The notes beneath the pieces were generated by a model. It did not search any database and was not told the DNA's origin. It saw only the letters and a program-made list of their open reading frames with translations. From Candidatus Poribacteria bacterium (lineage in GTDB: Bacteria > Poribacteria > WGA-4E > UBA9662), in contig PACG01000107.1 in the NCBI GenBank assembly GCA_002699335.1, forward strand, positions 10,218-29,040: a stretch of DNA of 18,823 nucleotides. Reading direction: 5' to 3'. Within the stretch, counting starts at the first letter, position 1. The number at the start of each line of letters is the position of its first letter. Positions 1 to 7,036 of the stretch are shown here, piece by piece. The position numbers and the translations under genes were made by a program.

Positions 1-272
1 ACACCTCCCAGAAAGTTTGGATTGCGTGGCAGTTTGACCGTCCAGATTTAGGAGAAGGTCTGATACAAGCGTTTCGTCGACTAGAAAACGATTCCACTAC
101 AAACAAATTCAAGCTTCAAGGGTTGCAACCTGATATACGATACGAATTGATCAACTTTGATACTAAATCAAAGTTGGAAATTATCGGCCATGATTTAATG
201 GAGGGAGGGCTAGAGTTAGATATAGGAAATTGTCCTGGCTCCATTACTATCAAGTATCGGTATCTGAAATGA
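1..272 (+). CDS. Alpha-galactosidase (GH36 type), C-terminal fragment
   Basis: An open frame enters from the left edge and ends with TGA at 270-272, giving about 89 residues without a start. It begins with a WIAWQFDRPDLGEG stretch followed by QAFRRLEND, then LQGLQPDIRYELINFD, and closes with ITIKYRYLK. That order (Trp-rich strand, 'QAFRR', 'L-L-PD-RYEL-D', terminal beta strand) is what I know from the C-terminal beta-sandwich of GH36 alpha-galactosidases, which remove terminal alpha-galactose from oligosaccharides. The catalytic barrel lies outside the window, so activity cannot be judged. No terminator hairpin is obvious in the 70 bases after the stop. The family call is from pattern memory; another GH36-like glycosidase with the same C-terminal domain is the main alternative. 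Confidence 0.7.
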   Translation, partial: TSQKVWIAWQFDRPDLGEGLIQAFRRLENDSTTNKFKLQGLQPDIRYELINFDTKSKLEIIGHDLMEGGLELDIGNCPGSITIKYRYLK

Positions 273-342
273 TTATTAGCCTATAAATTCAGTCCTTTTA
301 CATAATTGCACCTAAATTAAAATTATGAGCTGGAACCCTTTA

Positions 343-729
343 TCAAATCGCAAACTGAGCCGGTTGAGTGCACCCCTGTTTTCGGTTAGCAGGTTCGAAA
401 CCGAGCTTTACCAAAAATATCATCTTAATCCGCTGTAAATCGAAACCAATACGCCAGACGAAATAATTCCGCATAGGACCGAGGTCATACCGGTGTGGAC
501 CATGCAAATCAGCTGGGACATGGCCTTTGGTGGTGGCATTGCACCATGGGCACTGTTTGATCTCGGACTCGATATGTTCGACCATTTTTTCAAACACAAT
601 ATCGATTTTGGTACACCACCCATAGTACCTACAGAGACGTCGGTCCGTGTCTCTCCGTACAGGCCTGAAGCGCATCGACTTGAGCCACCGCAACCGTCTT
701 TCGTTCTTGCTCATTCCGCGCCAATCCAT
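343..729 (-). pseudogene. Degenerate IS66-like transposase fragment
   Basis: A 128-codon minus-strand frame contains IKQCPWCNATTKGHVPADLHG followed by PHRYDLGPMRNYF. This resembles the zinc-binding CPxC-x-TKG-FP segment and the following 'P-QYG' segment that precede the DDE core in IS66 transposases (TnpC). The usual protein is about 450-530 residues; here the N-terminus is unlike the family and nothing resembling the catalytic DDE domain follows, because the frame ends soon after RIKMIFLVKLGFEP. I read it as an old, truncated insertion-sequence relic. No terminal inverted repeats or target duplication are visible. It lies between the alpha-galactosidase fragment and another broken gene, which fits a decaying segment. 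The match rests on about 45 residues, so the family label is tentative. Confidence 0.45.
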
Positions 730-946
730 ACCATTTTTGTTTACCCTTCCTCCGGCTGCCAGTTGTAACCAAGGAGGATTGGTCCGGTTCAGTTTGCGAG
801 GGACATACTGTTATCGGGCTTTTAGAGCGATCCGTGTCGATTTTTAGGCGATAGGCTCGAGTTTCTGATTTTTATCCCCAAAAAACCTGTCAAGTCCTGA
901 TACTCTGGAAAATCTTAGTACTCTGGGGAAAAAAGAGGAGAAAATT

Positions 947-2176
947 GTGACGACAACACTGGGGATGAAGAAATCGTGGGAGTTACACGGCCAAGCGTTA
1001 CAGGTCATTCCAATGGCTACACAGACGCATTCGAAAGCTCCGCGCGAGGCACTGCGCGGTATAGAACCATGCTTTTTAGTTCGGGGCAAAGGTTGCCGGG
1101 TATGGGATTTGGATGGAAACGAGTATATCGATTTTCGCAACGGACTAGGCCCAATCACGTTGGGTTATTTCTACCCGACCGTTGATGACGCAATTCGTCA
1201 ACAAATGGAAGATGGCATCATATTTAGCTATCCTCACCCGCTAGAGGTAGAAGTGGCTGAGTGGCTGGTGCGGGTAATTCCCTGCGCAGAGCGAGTCCGT
1301 TTCCTAAAGACCGGTGGTGAAGCGATGACCGCCACACAACGACTCGCCCGGGCGTTTACCGGACGCGACCTCATTTTAACCTGTGGATACCCCACGGTTG
1401 GGCCAACACGATATCCCGGTCAGGTGTACCGGAGGCAACCAAATCAACCTATCGGTCACTTAGCTGGAGTGATGCCACACCTTTTTGCTGAAGCCCTTCA
1501 AACAACTCCAGACTAGGTCGCGGGAGTCAGTATAGCTTGCAGCTATGCAGACATTGAACAGGATCATACATTTTTGGCTGACTTGCGGCAACTCACGGAG
1601 CAGTACGGCGCGCTGCTGATTTTTGATGAGATTGTGACCGGCTTCCGCCTGAGTTTGGGAGGGGCACAAGAATACTTCAGCGTAAAGCCAGATCTCGCGG
1701 TTTTTGCGAAGGGAATTTCCAACGGTGTCCCACTCTCATGTGATGTGGGCCGGGCCGACGTGATGGATATCGTCGAAAAGGTTGTCATCTCTTCGACCTT
1801 CGGTGGCGATACGCTCGGGTTGGCGGCTGCGAAGGCGGTTCTCGAGGTTTATGAAAACGAAAATGTTATCAAAACGCTCTGAGCCCGCGGTCATCAGATT
1901 CACGAAGGATTCAATGCTCATTGCAAGTGTCTTAATCTTCCGGTTAGTTTTCAAGGATTGCCTCTTTTAGGACAACTTGTCTTTAATCATCCAGACCGCG
2001 AGCGAAATAGCGGCCTCTCCCTCAGGTTCAATGAAGAGGTTTTGAAACGAGGTCTGATCATTTTTAGCGTCTTTTACCCGGGTTATTCCCACTCCGAAGC
2101 AGATATTGCTGAAGCCCTCAAGGCGATGGGCGAGACAATAGAAGTTATGAAAGCTGAAGGTTTGTTTGATTGTTAA
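947..2176 (+). pseudogene. Glutamate-1-semialdehyde aminomutase-like class III aminotransferase, broken by two stops and two frameshifts
   Basis: The gene starts at GTG 947, six bases after an AGAGGAG ribosome site, and ends with TAA at 2176. Family signatures are present in order: GNEYIDFRNGLGPITLGY, the RVRFLKTGGEA cofactor region, RLARAFTGRD, the LLIFDEIVTGFR segment with the PLP aspartate, and VFAKGISNG with the Schiff-base lysine. The frame is interrupted by TAG at 1514-1516 and TGA at 1880-1882. In addition, the conserved CGYHGW motif is split: CGY reads in the main frame to 1390, HGWANT resumes in the next frame at 1393, and the main frame returns near the T-run at 1482-1486. The two shifts compensate. 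The TGA falls where the family normally has Trp (L-W-x-x-G), so TGG to TGA is likely. Related enzymes move or transfer amino groups with PLP; this copy is very probably dead. Confidence 0.85.
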
Positions 2177-2254
2177 GTTTCTTTTGACAGTGGTTGACCC
2201 GAGAAACAGAATGTTGTAGACTATCCAGACCGAAAACTGAGAGGGTTTTTGAAA

Positions 2255-2929
2255 ATGATTGCCAGAGTAGAAAAAAGGTTTAAGAGTCCTGGGCCCCAGC
2301 CAAATGGTCTACAAGCTGCGGATGATGGATTGTGGGTAATCGATCAGGCCAATCTAAAGGCCTACAAGTTGGACTGGGAGACTGGGGAAACGCTGGTCGA
2401 AATCCAAACCGATACGGAGCACTCCAGCGGAATTACTCTGGGTGGTGGATTTCTGTGGATCGCTTCTACCTTCGAACTCAAGATTGCCAAGTTGAATGTC
2501 GATACAGGGGAAACTATTGAGAAACTCGATTCGCCCGGTGCCGGCATCGTCGCCACCAGAGAAAGCGTTGAAGGAGCACAGGTGACAGGTTCACACGGTA
2601 TGGAATGGAAGGACGGAATGCTCTATATCGCCACTCCCCCTTCGCAGATGGTGCATGTGATCGATGTAGAAACTTGGGAAGAGGTAGGCCAGTTTCGTAC
2701 ACCTGGTTTACGCAACCACGGGGTTGCCTGGGGGGAAAATTCTCGCCTGTGGGTGGCCGATACGTCAGCCGGCGCCATCAGCTTACTAGACACCAAAGAT
2801 GGCCGGGTCTACGATGTGTTTCGGGTCGAAGCGCCGGACGAAGTACATGGTATGACGATCCATGAAGATGTGATATGGTACTGTGACGCCACTTCCTGCG
2901 ATATTGGCCGTCTGATTCGGGACGAATAA
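2255..2929 (+). CDS. Small beta-propeller (YncE/quinoprotein-like repeat) protein
   Basis: The 224-residue product has repeated blade-like units of the form 'GLWV-D----KAYKLDWETGETLVEI', 'GFLWIAST-ELKIAKLNVDTGETIEKL', 'GMLYIATP-SQMVHVIDVETWEEVGQF' and 'RLWVADTSAGAISLLDTKDGRVYDVF'. Each ends in a D-x-x-T/W-G/E turn, the usual look of YVTN/PQQ-type propellers. No signal peptide is seen, so it is probably cytoplasmic. ATG 2255 is preferred over an upstream in-frame TTG at 2249 because GAGAGGG at 2239-2245 is correctly spaced only for the ATG. It follows the broken aminotransferase by 78 bases and precedes the gamma-glutamyltransferase-like gene by 72 bases on the same strand, so a joint transcript is possible. 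About five blades are visible, fewer than a closed six- or seven-bladed propeller, so it may oligomerise. The substrate or partner is unknown. Confidence 0.65.
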   Translation: MIARVEKRFKSPGPQPNGLQAADDGLWVIDQANLKAYKLDWETGETLVEIQTDTEHSSGITLGGGFLWIASTFELKIAKLNVDTGETIEKLDSPGAGIVATRESVEGAQVTGSHGMEWKDGMLYIATPPSQMVHVIDVETWEEVGQFRTPGLRNHGVAWGENSRLWVADTSAGAISLLDTKDGRVYDVFRVEAPDEVHGMTIHEDVIWYCDATSCDIGRLIRDE

Positions 2930-3001
2930 GCCGAGAACCCAATATTGGCAGTTCGCATCAACGACGCTGGGCCAGGAATCTAAATCAAAAAGGGGAGGTT
3001 T

Positions 3002-4621
3002 ATGTCAGATACAAGCGCGCAACAGATTGGTTGGAAAACAGTTAGCAAAACGGGAATCGTGGCGGCAGGTGGAGCCGAAGCCGTCAAGGCGGGAATTGAG
3101 ATTCTGGAAAAAGGAGGCAATGCCGCGGACGCAGCAGCAGGAACTATTCTGGCCCTCAACGTCACCGACCACGGTGACTGTTCAATAGGTGGCGAAGTTC
3201 CGCTTCTCATTTACGAGGCACAGAATCAAGAGGTAAAAGCCCTCAGTGGACAGGGACGAGCGCCCTTATCACAATCCGCCATCGATTGGTATATGGAAAA
3301 TGGCATTCCCGACAAAGATATCAAGATGGCCCCGGTACCCTCGGTTGTAGACCTGTGCATTACCACTCTTCAGCGTTACGGCACCCTGAGCTTTTCGACA
3401 ATCGTCGCCCCAACCCTCGTCCTATTGGACGCAGGAACAGAAGCGTGGCACCCCAACCTGGCCAAAACGCTCCGCCGCATGGTCGAGGAAGAGCAACTGA
3501 CCGGAGGTAGCCGCGAAGAAAAACTCCAGGCTGCCTGCGACCGCTTCTACGGCCGACACCCCGAGCGCAACGACATCGCCGAGGAACTGGAAGCCTTCTA
3601 TATCGAGCAGGGGGGGTTCTTGCGGCGTGAGGACCTAGCTGCTCACCAGACACTCATCGAAGAGCCAGTGTCGGTTTATTACAAGGGATACCAGGTCTAC
3701 AAATGCGGCCCGTGGACACAAGGTCCATATCTCTGTCAGGCGCTACGCCTGCTCGAAGGATTTGATCTCAAAGGTATGGGACATCTCTCGACTAACTACG
3801 TCCACGTGGCAATCGAGGCCCTTAAGCTGGCCATGGCTGACCGCGACGAGTACTACTGCGACCCGTGTTTCGCCGACGTGCCTATGGACATCCTACTCTC
3901 CGACGCCTATACTCAGCTCCGCCAGACGCTTATCAGCATGGGGCAGGCCTCGCTTGAAGCACGCCCGGGAGATCCGTACCAGATGAAGCCAACCAAGGAA
4001 GACGGTCTCTTCCGTCCAGGTGAAGGTGGAACGACGACCTGTATCGTTGCCGACCGCTGGGGCAATGTGGTTTCAGCAACACCCAGTGCCAACGTCTATC
4101 ACGCCGGTGGTAGCGGTAGTACTGGTGTCTCCTATGGCAACCGCCTACGCAGCCTCAACACTACCTCCGGGCATCCCAATCGCATCCAACCCGGCAAACG
4201 ACCCAGCATAACCTTAACCCCCACGCTGGTTCTCAAAGACGGCAAGCCCATACTCGCGATCAGCGTGGCTGGGGGTGACCTGCAGGATCAAGTGGCCTTG
4301 AATCTCTTTCTGGACTTCGTAGAGTTTGGTATGGCACCAGCAGCCGCCGTTATTGCACCGCGCTTCGCCACCGACCATCACCAAGACTCGTTCGATCCTA
4401 ACCCCATCCGAGAGCAGACCTTCAAGCAGGCAGGCTCGCTGACCATCAGCCAAGCAGTCGACCAGCATGTCCGCGATGAACTGGCCCAGCGCGGACATCA
4501 AGTTGAAGCCAAAAGTGGGCCCATTGGCACGCCGTCGATGCTGTATATTGACCAGGGGAATGACACCTTTTATGCTGCTGGTGACCCGGCCACGGGCCGT
4601 CACGCGGCAGGACTGGAGTAA
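3002..4621 (+). CDS. Gamma-glutamyltransferase-like Ntn hydrolase
   Basis: The 539-residue protein aligns along its length with gamma-glutamyltransferase and related acylases, which self-cleave before a Thr that becomes the N-terminal nucleophile of the small subunit. Visible signatures are GIVAAGGAEAVKAGIEILEKGGNAADAAAG near the N-terminus (written here in part), the processing site GGTTTCIVAD with the likely nucleophile Thr344, PSITLTPTLVLKDGKP after residue 400 and AAGDPATGRHAAGLE at the end. It lacks a signal peptide, unlike periplasmic glutathione-degrading enzymes. The substrate-binding Arg found in E. coli Ggt (FRE-AP) appears as Gln84 in SGQGRAP, and the 'GSPGG' oxyanion region is SVAGGD. 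It therefore resembles YwrD-like or acylase members more than true Ggt. A strong AAGGGGAGG site precedes ATG 3002. The natural amide substrate is unknown. Confidence 0.85.
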   Translation: MSDTSAQQIGWKTVSKTGIVAAGGAEAVKAGIEILEKGGNAADAAAGTILALNVTDHGDCSIGGEVPLLIYEAQNQEVKALSGQGRAPLSQSAIDWYMENGIPDKDIKMAPVPSVVDLCITTLQRYGTLSFSTIVAPTLVLLDAGTEAWHPNLAKTLRRMVEEEQLTGGSREEKLQAACDRFYGRHPERNDIAEELEAFYIEQGGFLRREDLAAHQTLIEEPVSVYYKGYQVYKCGPWTQGPYLCQALRLLEGFDLKGMGHLSTNYVHVAIEALKLAMADRDEYYCDPCFADVPMDILLSDAYTQLRQTLISMGQASLEARPGDPYQMKPTKEDGLFRPGEGGTTTCIVADRWGNVVSATPSANVYHAGGSGSTGVSYGNRLRSLNTTSGHPNRIQPGKRPSITLTPTLVLKDGKPILAISVAGGDLQDQVALNLFLDFVEFGMAPAAAVIAPRFATDHHQDSFDPNPIREQTFKQAGSLTISQAVDQHVRDELAQRGHQVEAKSGPIGTPSMLYIDQGNDTFYAAGDPATGRHAAGLE

Positions 4622-4629
4622 TAAAAAGG

Positions 4630-5307
4630 CTATTCTGTTAGCATTTTTTGCACCTGTTCCGAAACGCCATCTATAACCGCGGCCAAGATTTGGCCGCCTT
4701 TAGATATACTGGCTAGTTTGGCGTGTTCGTAGTTTACCTGGTTGGGACGGATACGTTGTGGAAAAGCGACCATAGCGAAAGAGGTTTCAAACTCCCCGGC
4801 ATGCCCGGCGCTCGTTTCCAACTCCAGATGTTGTTCATAAAAGGATGCCGGACAGGTCTTCCAGTAAGTGATATAGGTAATTCCCAGATCATCTAGTTTT
4901 TCCATCTGCTCAGGCGCTTTCGGTTCCAGATTCTGCCGCATATTTCCACCGTGCCCATTAAGAACCATAATTTTTGGCACACCCAGACGCTTTAGGCTAT
5001 GGCAGACATCATAGACATACTCCAGAAAGATCTCAGGCCGAATGGTCAGAGCACCACCGTGCGCCATGTGATGTTCCGACACCGACATAGGAACAGTGGG
5101 AGCTACCAGAACGTGCGGACTAAATTGCCTGGCCACCCGTTCCGCGATCTCAGTAACACTGACAGTATCGTGGATCATGGCTAAATGGTCCTGATGTTGT
5201 TCCAGAGCGCCGGTCGGTACAATGGCCCCCTTGATGGTTCCGTTGGCAATGCTCTCACCTAACTCTTTACGTGTGAATTCTCCCAGAAATAGACTATTTG
5301 CTTGCAT
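4630..5307 (-). CDS. Creatininase-family metal-dependent amidohydrolase
   Basis: The 225-residue protein has the creatininase-fold signatures in order: PTGALEQHQDHLAMIHDT, SEHHMAHGGALTIRPE, VLNGHGGN and AGHAGEFETS. The expected divalent-metal ligands are all present: Glu36, His38, Asp47, His119 and Glu172. Family members hydrolyse cyclic or linear amides such as creatinine, formamidopyrimidines or mycofactocin precursor peptide; which substrate applies cannot be read from sequence. The frame extends upstream to 5385, but ATG 5307 is the likely start because AAGGAGGA (5310-5317) sits just ahead of it and family homology begins there. It is convergent with the gamma-glutamyltransferase-like gene, with only eight bases between the two stop codons and no terminator. 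A promoter at 5412-5440 and a 17-bp inverted repeat at 5361-5400 precede it. Confidence 0.9.
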   Translation of the reverse strand: MQANSLFLGEFTRKELGESIANGTIKGAIVPTGALEQHQDHLAMIHDTVSVTEIAERVARQFSPHVLVAPTVPMSVSEHHMAHGGALTIRPEIFLEYVYDVCHSLKRLGVPKIMVLNGHGGNMRQNLEPKAPEQMEKLDDLGITYITYWKTCPASFYEQHLELETSAGHAGEFETSFAMVAFPQRIRPNQVNYEHAKLASISKGGQILAAVIDGVSEQVQKMLTE

Positions 5308-5360
5308 TCGTTCCTCCTTGAACCAGAAACAGACGATTTTTTGTCCTACTGTTTCCTCAT

Positions 5361-5400
5361 CGAATATGAGACAGTATCTACACATACTGTCTCATATTCG
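5361..5400. repeat. Perfect 17-bp inverted repeat, candidate operator or leader hairpin
   Basis: The arms CGAATATGAGACAGTAT (5361-5377) and its exact reverse complement (5384-5400) flank a six-base loop CTACAC. It lies in the intergenic space between the divergent creatininase and enolase-superfamily genes. Relative to the predicted minus-strand promoter it would occupy roughly positions +5 to +44 of the creatininase transcript. It is not followed by a T-run on either strand, so it is not a standard intrinsic terminator. A dimeric repressor site or a stabilising/regulatory 5' RNA hairpin both fit. Confidence 0.75.
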
Positions 5401-5411
5401 CTAACGAATCG

Positions 5412-5440
5412 ATTATATTATCGTTTTTCCCTTAGGTCAA
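5412..5440 (-). promoter_or_regulatory. Predicted sigma70-type promoter for the creatininase gene
   Basis: Read on the minus strand, TTGACC (5440-5435) is followed by a 17-base spacer and a consensus TATAAT (5417-5412). This gives a predicted transcription start near 5405 and an untranslated leader of about 100 bases ahead of ATG 5307. The leader begins almost at once with the perfect inverted repeat at 5361-5400. The match to consensus and spacing are good, but the host sigma factor preference is assumed. On the plus strand a TATAAT at 5490-5495 could serve the enolase-superfamily gene, though no convincing -35 element precedes it. Confidence 0.6.
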
Positions 5441-5582
5441 CCCAAACCTTTGAGTGAAAAAATGAAGTGCGTTATGTCTCTAGTAGGCGTATAATGCATC
5501 GGTGAAACTTTCCGGAGACACGCCATAGATCCACGAATGTACACGTCTTCCTTTGGTCGGTTTGATTAAACAGGAGTTTCCA

Positions 5583-6812
5583 ATGCAAATTAAAGATATC
5601 AAGGTTATCCCAATCTATCCCAAGTTGGCCGAGCGGTATCAACACCGTCAGGTAGATCTATATGGTATTGATCATCGCACTATCTACCGAGTGGAAGCGG
5701 ATAATGGATTGGTTGGTTACGGAGACCAACGTGTGCGTCCGGATGGTCAACCAGCCCAATCCAGTGTCGATCCACTGATTGGTCGTAATCCGTTCGACTA
5801 TATCAATCAAAATCTGGCTCCAGGCCTCTGTGGTGCGCTTTACGATTTGATGGGCAAATACCTGGAAGTGCCAGCCCACAAACTAATGGGGCAAAAGGTC
5901 CGTGATCATGTCCCGGTTGCCGCCTGGACCCGTCCCGCATCACCGCAGGACTTCCAGAAAGAAATCGTTCGGGCGATGGATCATGGCTACACCATTTTCA
6001 AGATGCACACCTGTACCTACCACGATGTAATTGAGCAAACGCTATTGGCAGAAAAGGTCGCTCCCGAAGGGTTTCAGATCCACTACGACCTGAATGGTAA
6101 TCGTACCTTAGCCTCTGCCTTACCGTTGATTAAGCGACTGGAGAGAGATCATCCGATAGTAGGCTACATCGAAGACCCTCTGGTTAAGAACGATCTGGAC
6201 GGTTGGTGCAGGCTTCGTGATCAGGTAGGTCTACCTATCATCATGCACGGTACACCGATGGGTGGGATTCAGGAATTACTGAGGGGGATCGCCGATATCT
6301 ACATGCTGGAAAGCGGTGTCGGTAATACCTTGGCCGCAGGTTTTGCCTTTGGTTTGGGTAACATTCAAACCATTATCCAGTTGACAGGTGGTACCTTGAC
6401 TAAAGCCATGGCCCTGCACATGGCCGCTGTTCTGCCAACACATTCAGCACATACTATCAACCTGGATGACCAGTACGCCAACAACCAGGATGTTGCCCCA
6501 CTAATTCCGGTGATCGCCGGTAGCTCACCCGTACCGCAAGGGCCGGGGCTAGGTATTGACGTCGACGAGGATGCTGTAGCGAGTTTAGCGGCTAACAAAC
6601 CCATAGAGATCCCCAAACATGTTGGAATGCTACGCATGCCGGGAGGAAGTACGTTCTACGGTCGTAGTTACATTTCGCCAACTAACGTCACTGGCCGTGA
6701 AGAGGGAACCATTCGTGGGGTCAAATCCGAACTGTGGCTGGATGACGGCACTCAGGACTTTGACCAGGTGTACCAACGTGTTCAGAAAGAAGGCACCTTC
6801 CTAGCGAATTAG
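5583..6812 (+). CDS. Enolase-superfamily (mandelate racemase/muconate lactonizing-like) protein
   Basis: The 409-residue protein begins MQIKDIKVIPIYPKL and has the two-domain layout of the mandelate racemase/muconate cycloisomerase group: an N-terminal capping domain to about residue 130, then a barrel. Barrel motifs seen are FKMHTCTYHD (Lys140, His142), YDLNGN (Asp169, Asn171) and YIEDPL (Glu197), matching the usual KxK, first and second metal-ligand strands. The third acidic ligand strand is less clear: the aligned place reads IIMHGTPMGG. A LPTHSAHTINLDDQY segment near residues 284-298 could carry a catalytic His. Family members racemise or dehydrate sugar acids and similar carboxylates. 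ATG 5583 is chosen over a TTG at 5553 because CAGGAG sits six bases ahead of it. Substrate and even full metal dependence are uncertain because of the unusual residues. Confidence 0.8.
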   Translation: MQIKDIKVIPIYPKLAERYQHRQVDLYGIDHRTIYRVEADNGLVGYGDQRVRPDGQPAQSSVDPLIGRNPFDYINQNLAPGLCGALYDLMGKYLEVPAHKLMGQKVRDHVPVAAWTRPASPQDFQKEIVRAMDHGYTIFKMHTCTYHDVIEQTLLAEKVAPEGFQIHYDLNGNRTLASALPLIKRLERDHPIVGYIEDPLVKNDLDGWCRLRDQVGLPIIMHGTPMGGIQELLRGIADIYMLESGVGNTLAAGFAFGLGNIQTIIQLTGGTLTKAMALHMAAVLPTHSAHTINLDDQYANNQDVAPLIPVIAGSSPVPQGPGLGIDVDEDAVASLAANKPIEIPKHVGMLRMPGGSTFYGRSYISPTNVTGREEGTIRGVKSELWLDDGTQDFDQVYQRVQKEGTFLAN

Positions 6813-6995
6813 TTACATACCAAGTCAATATTGAAAACCAAACCATAATCGACAGATTGATGAGATATTTGCGGTTATGCTAGCCGAAAATTGCTGCAGA
6901 TCTTCATTAGAAAGTGATGTGGCCTGTCAAATTTCGGTAGTCCAAAAAACTTCGTCGGACAAGCGCCATTTAAACCTTGAAGTAGGAACACCTTG

Positions 6996-7031
6996 AAACC
7001 CTTTATCGATTAGCTCTGACCAAGAGGGTTT
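6996..7031 (+). promoter_or_regulatory. Possible hairpin covering the ribosome site of the sialidase-like gene
   Basis: AAACCCT (6996-7002) and AGGGTTT (7025-7031) are exact inverted repeats separated by 22 bases. The right arm overlaps the AGAGGG ribosome site that serves ATG 7037, so pairing would hide it. The stem is only seven base pairs with a long loop, so this is a weak candidate. The rest of the 224-base gap after the enolase-superfamily gene shows no gene or recognisable terminator. Confidence 0.25.
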
Positions 7032-7036
7032 GATAA

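Noticed and set aside
384..400. T-loop-like GGTTCGAAACC suggesting a tRNA
   Set aside because: No matching acceptor, D or anticodon stems could be built around it, and the stretch lies within the transposase-like frame.
1880..1882. TGA at a conserved Trp as evidence for a code in which TGA means Trp
   Set aside because: TGA ends other genes normally (270-272, 13242-13244, 13501-13499) and Trp is written TGG throughout; the same gene also has a TAG and frameshifts.
5308..5385. Longer N-terminus for the creatininase
   Set aside because: It would translate part of the inverted repeat, and a strong ribosome site with family homology points to ATG 5307.
5361..5400. Inverted repeat as an intrinsic terminator
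   Set aside because: It is AT-rich, lacks an adjacent T-run on either strand and lies upstream, not downstream, of the divergent genes.
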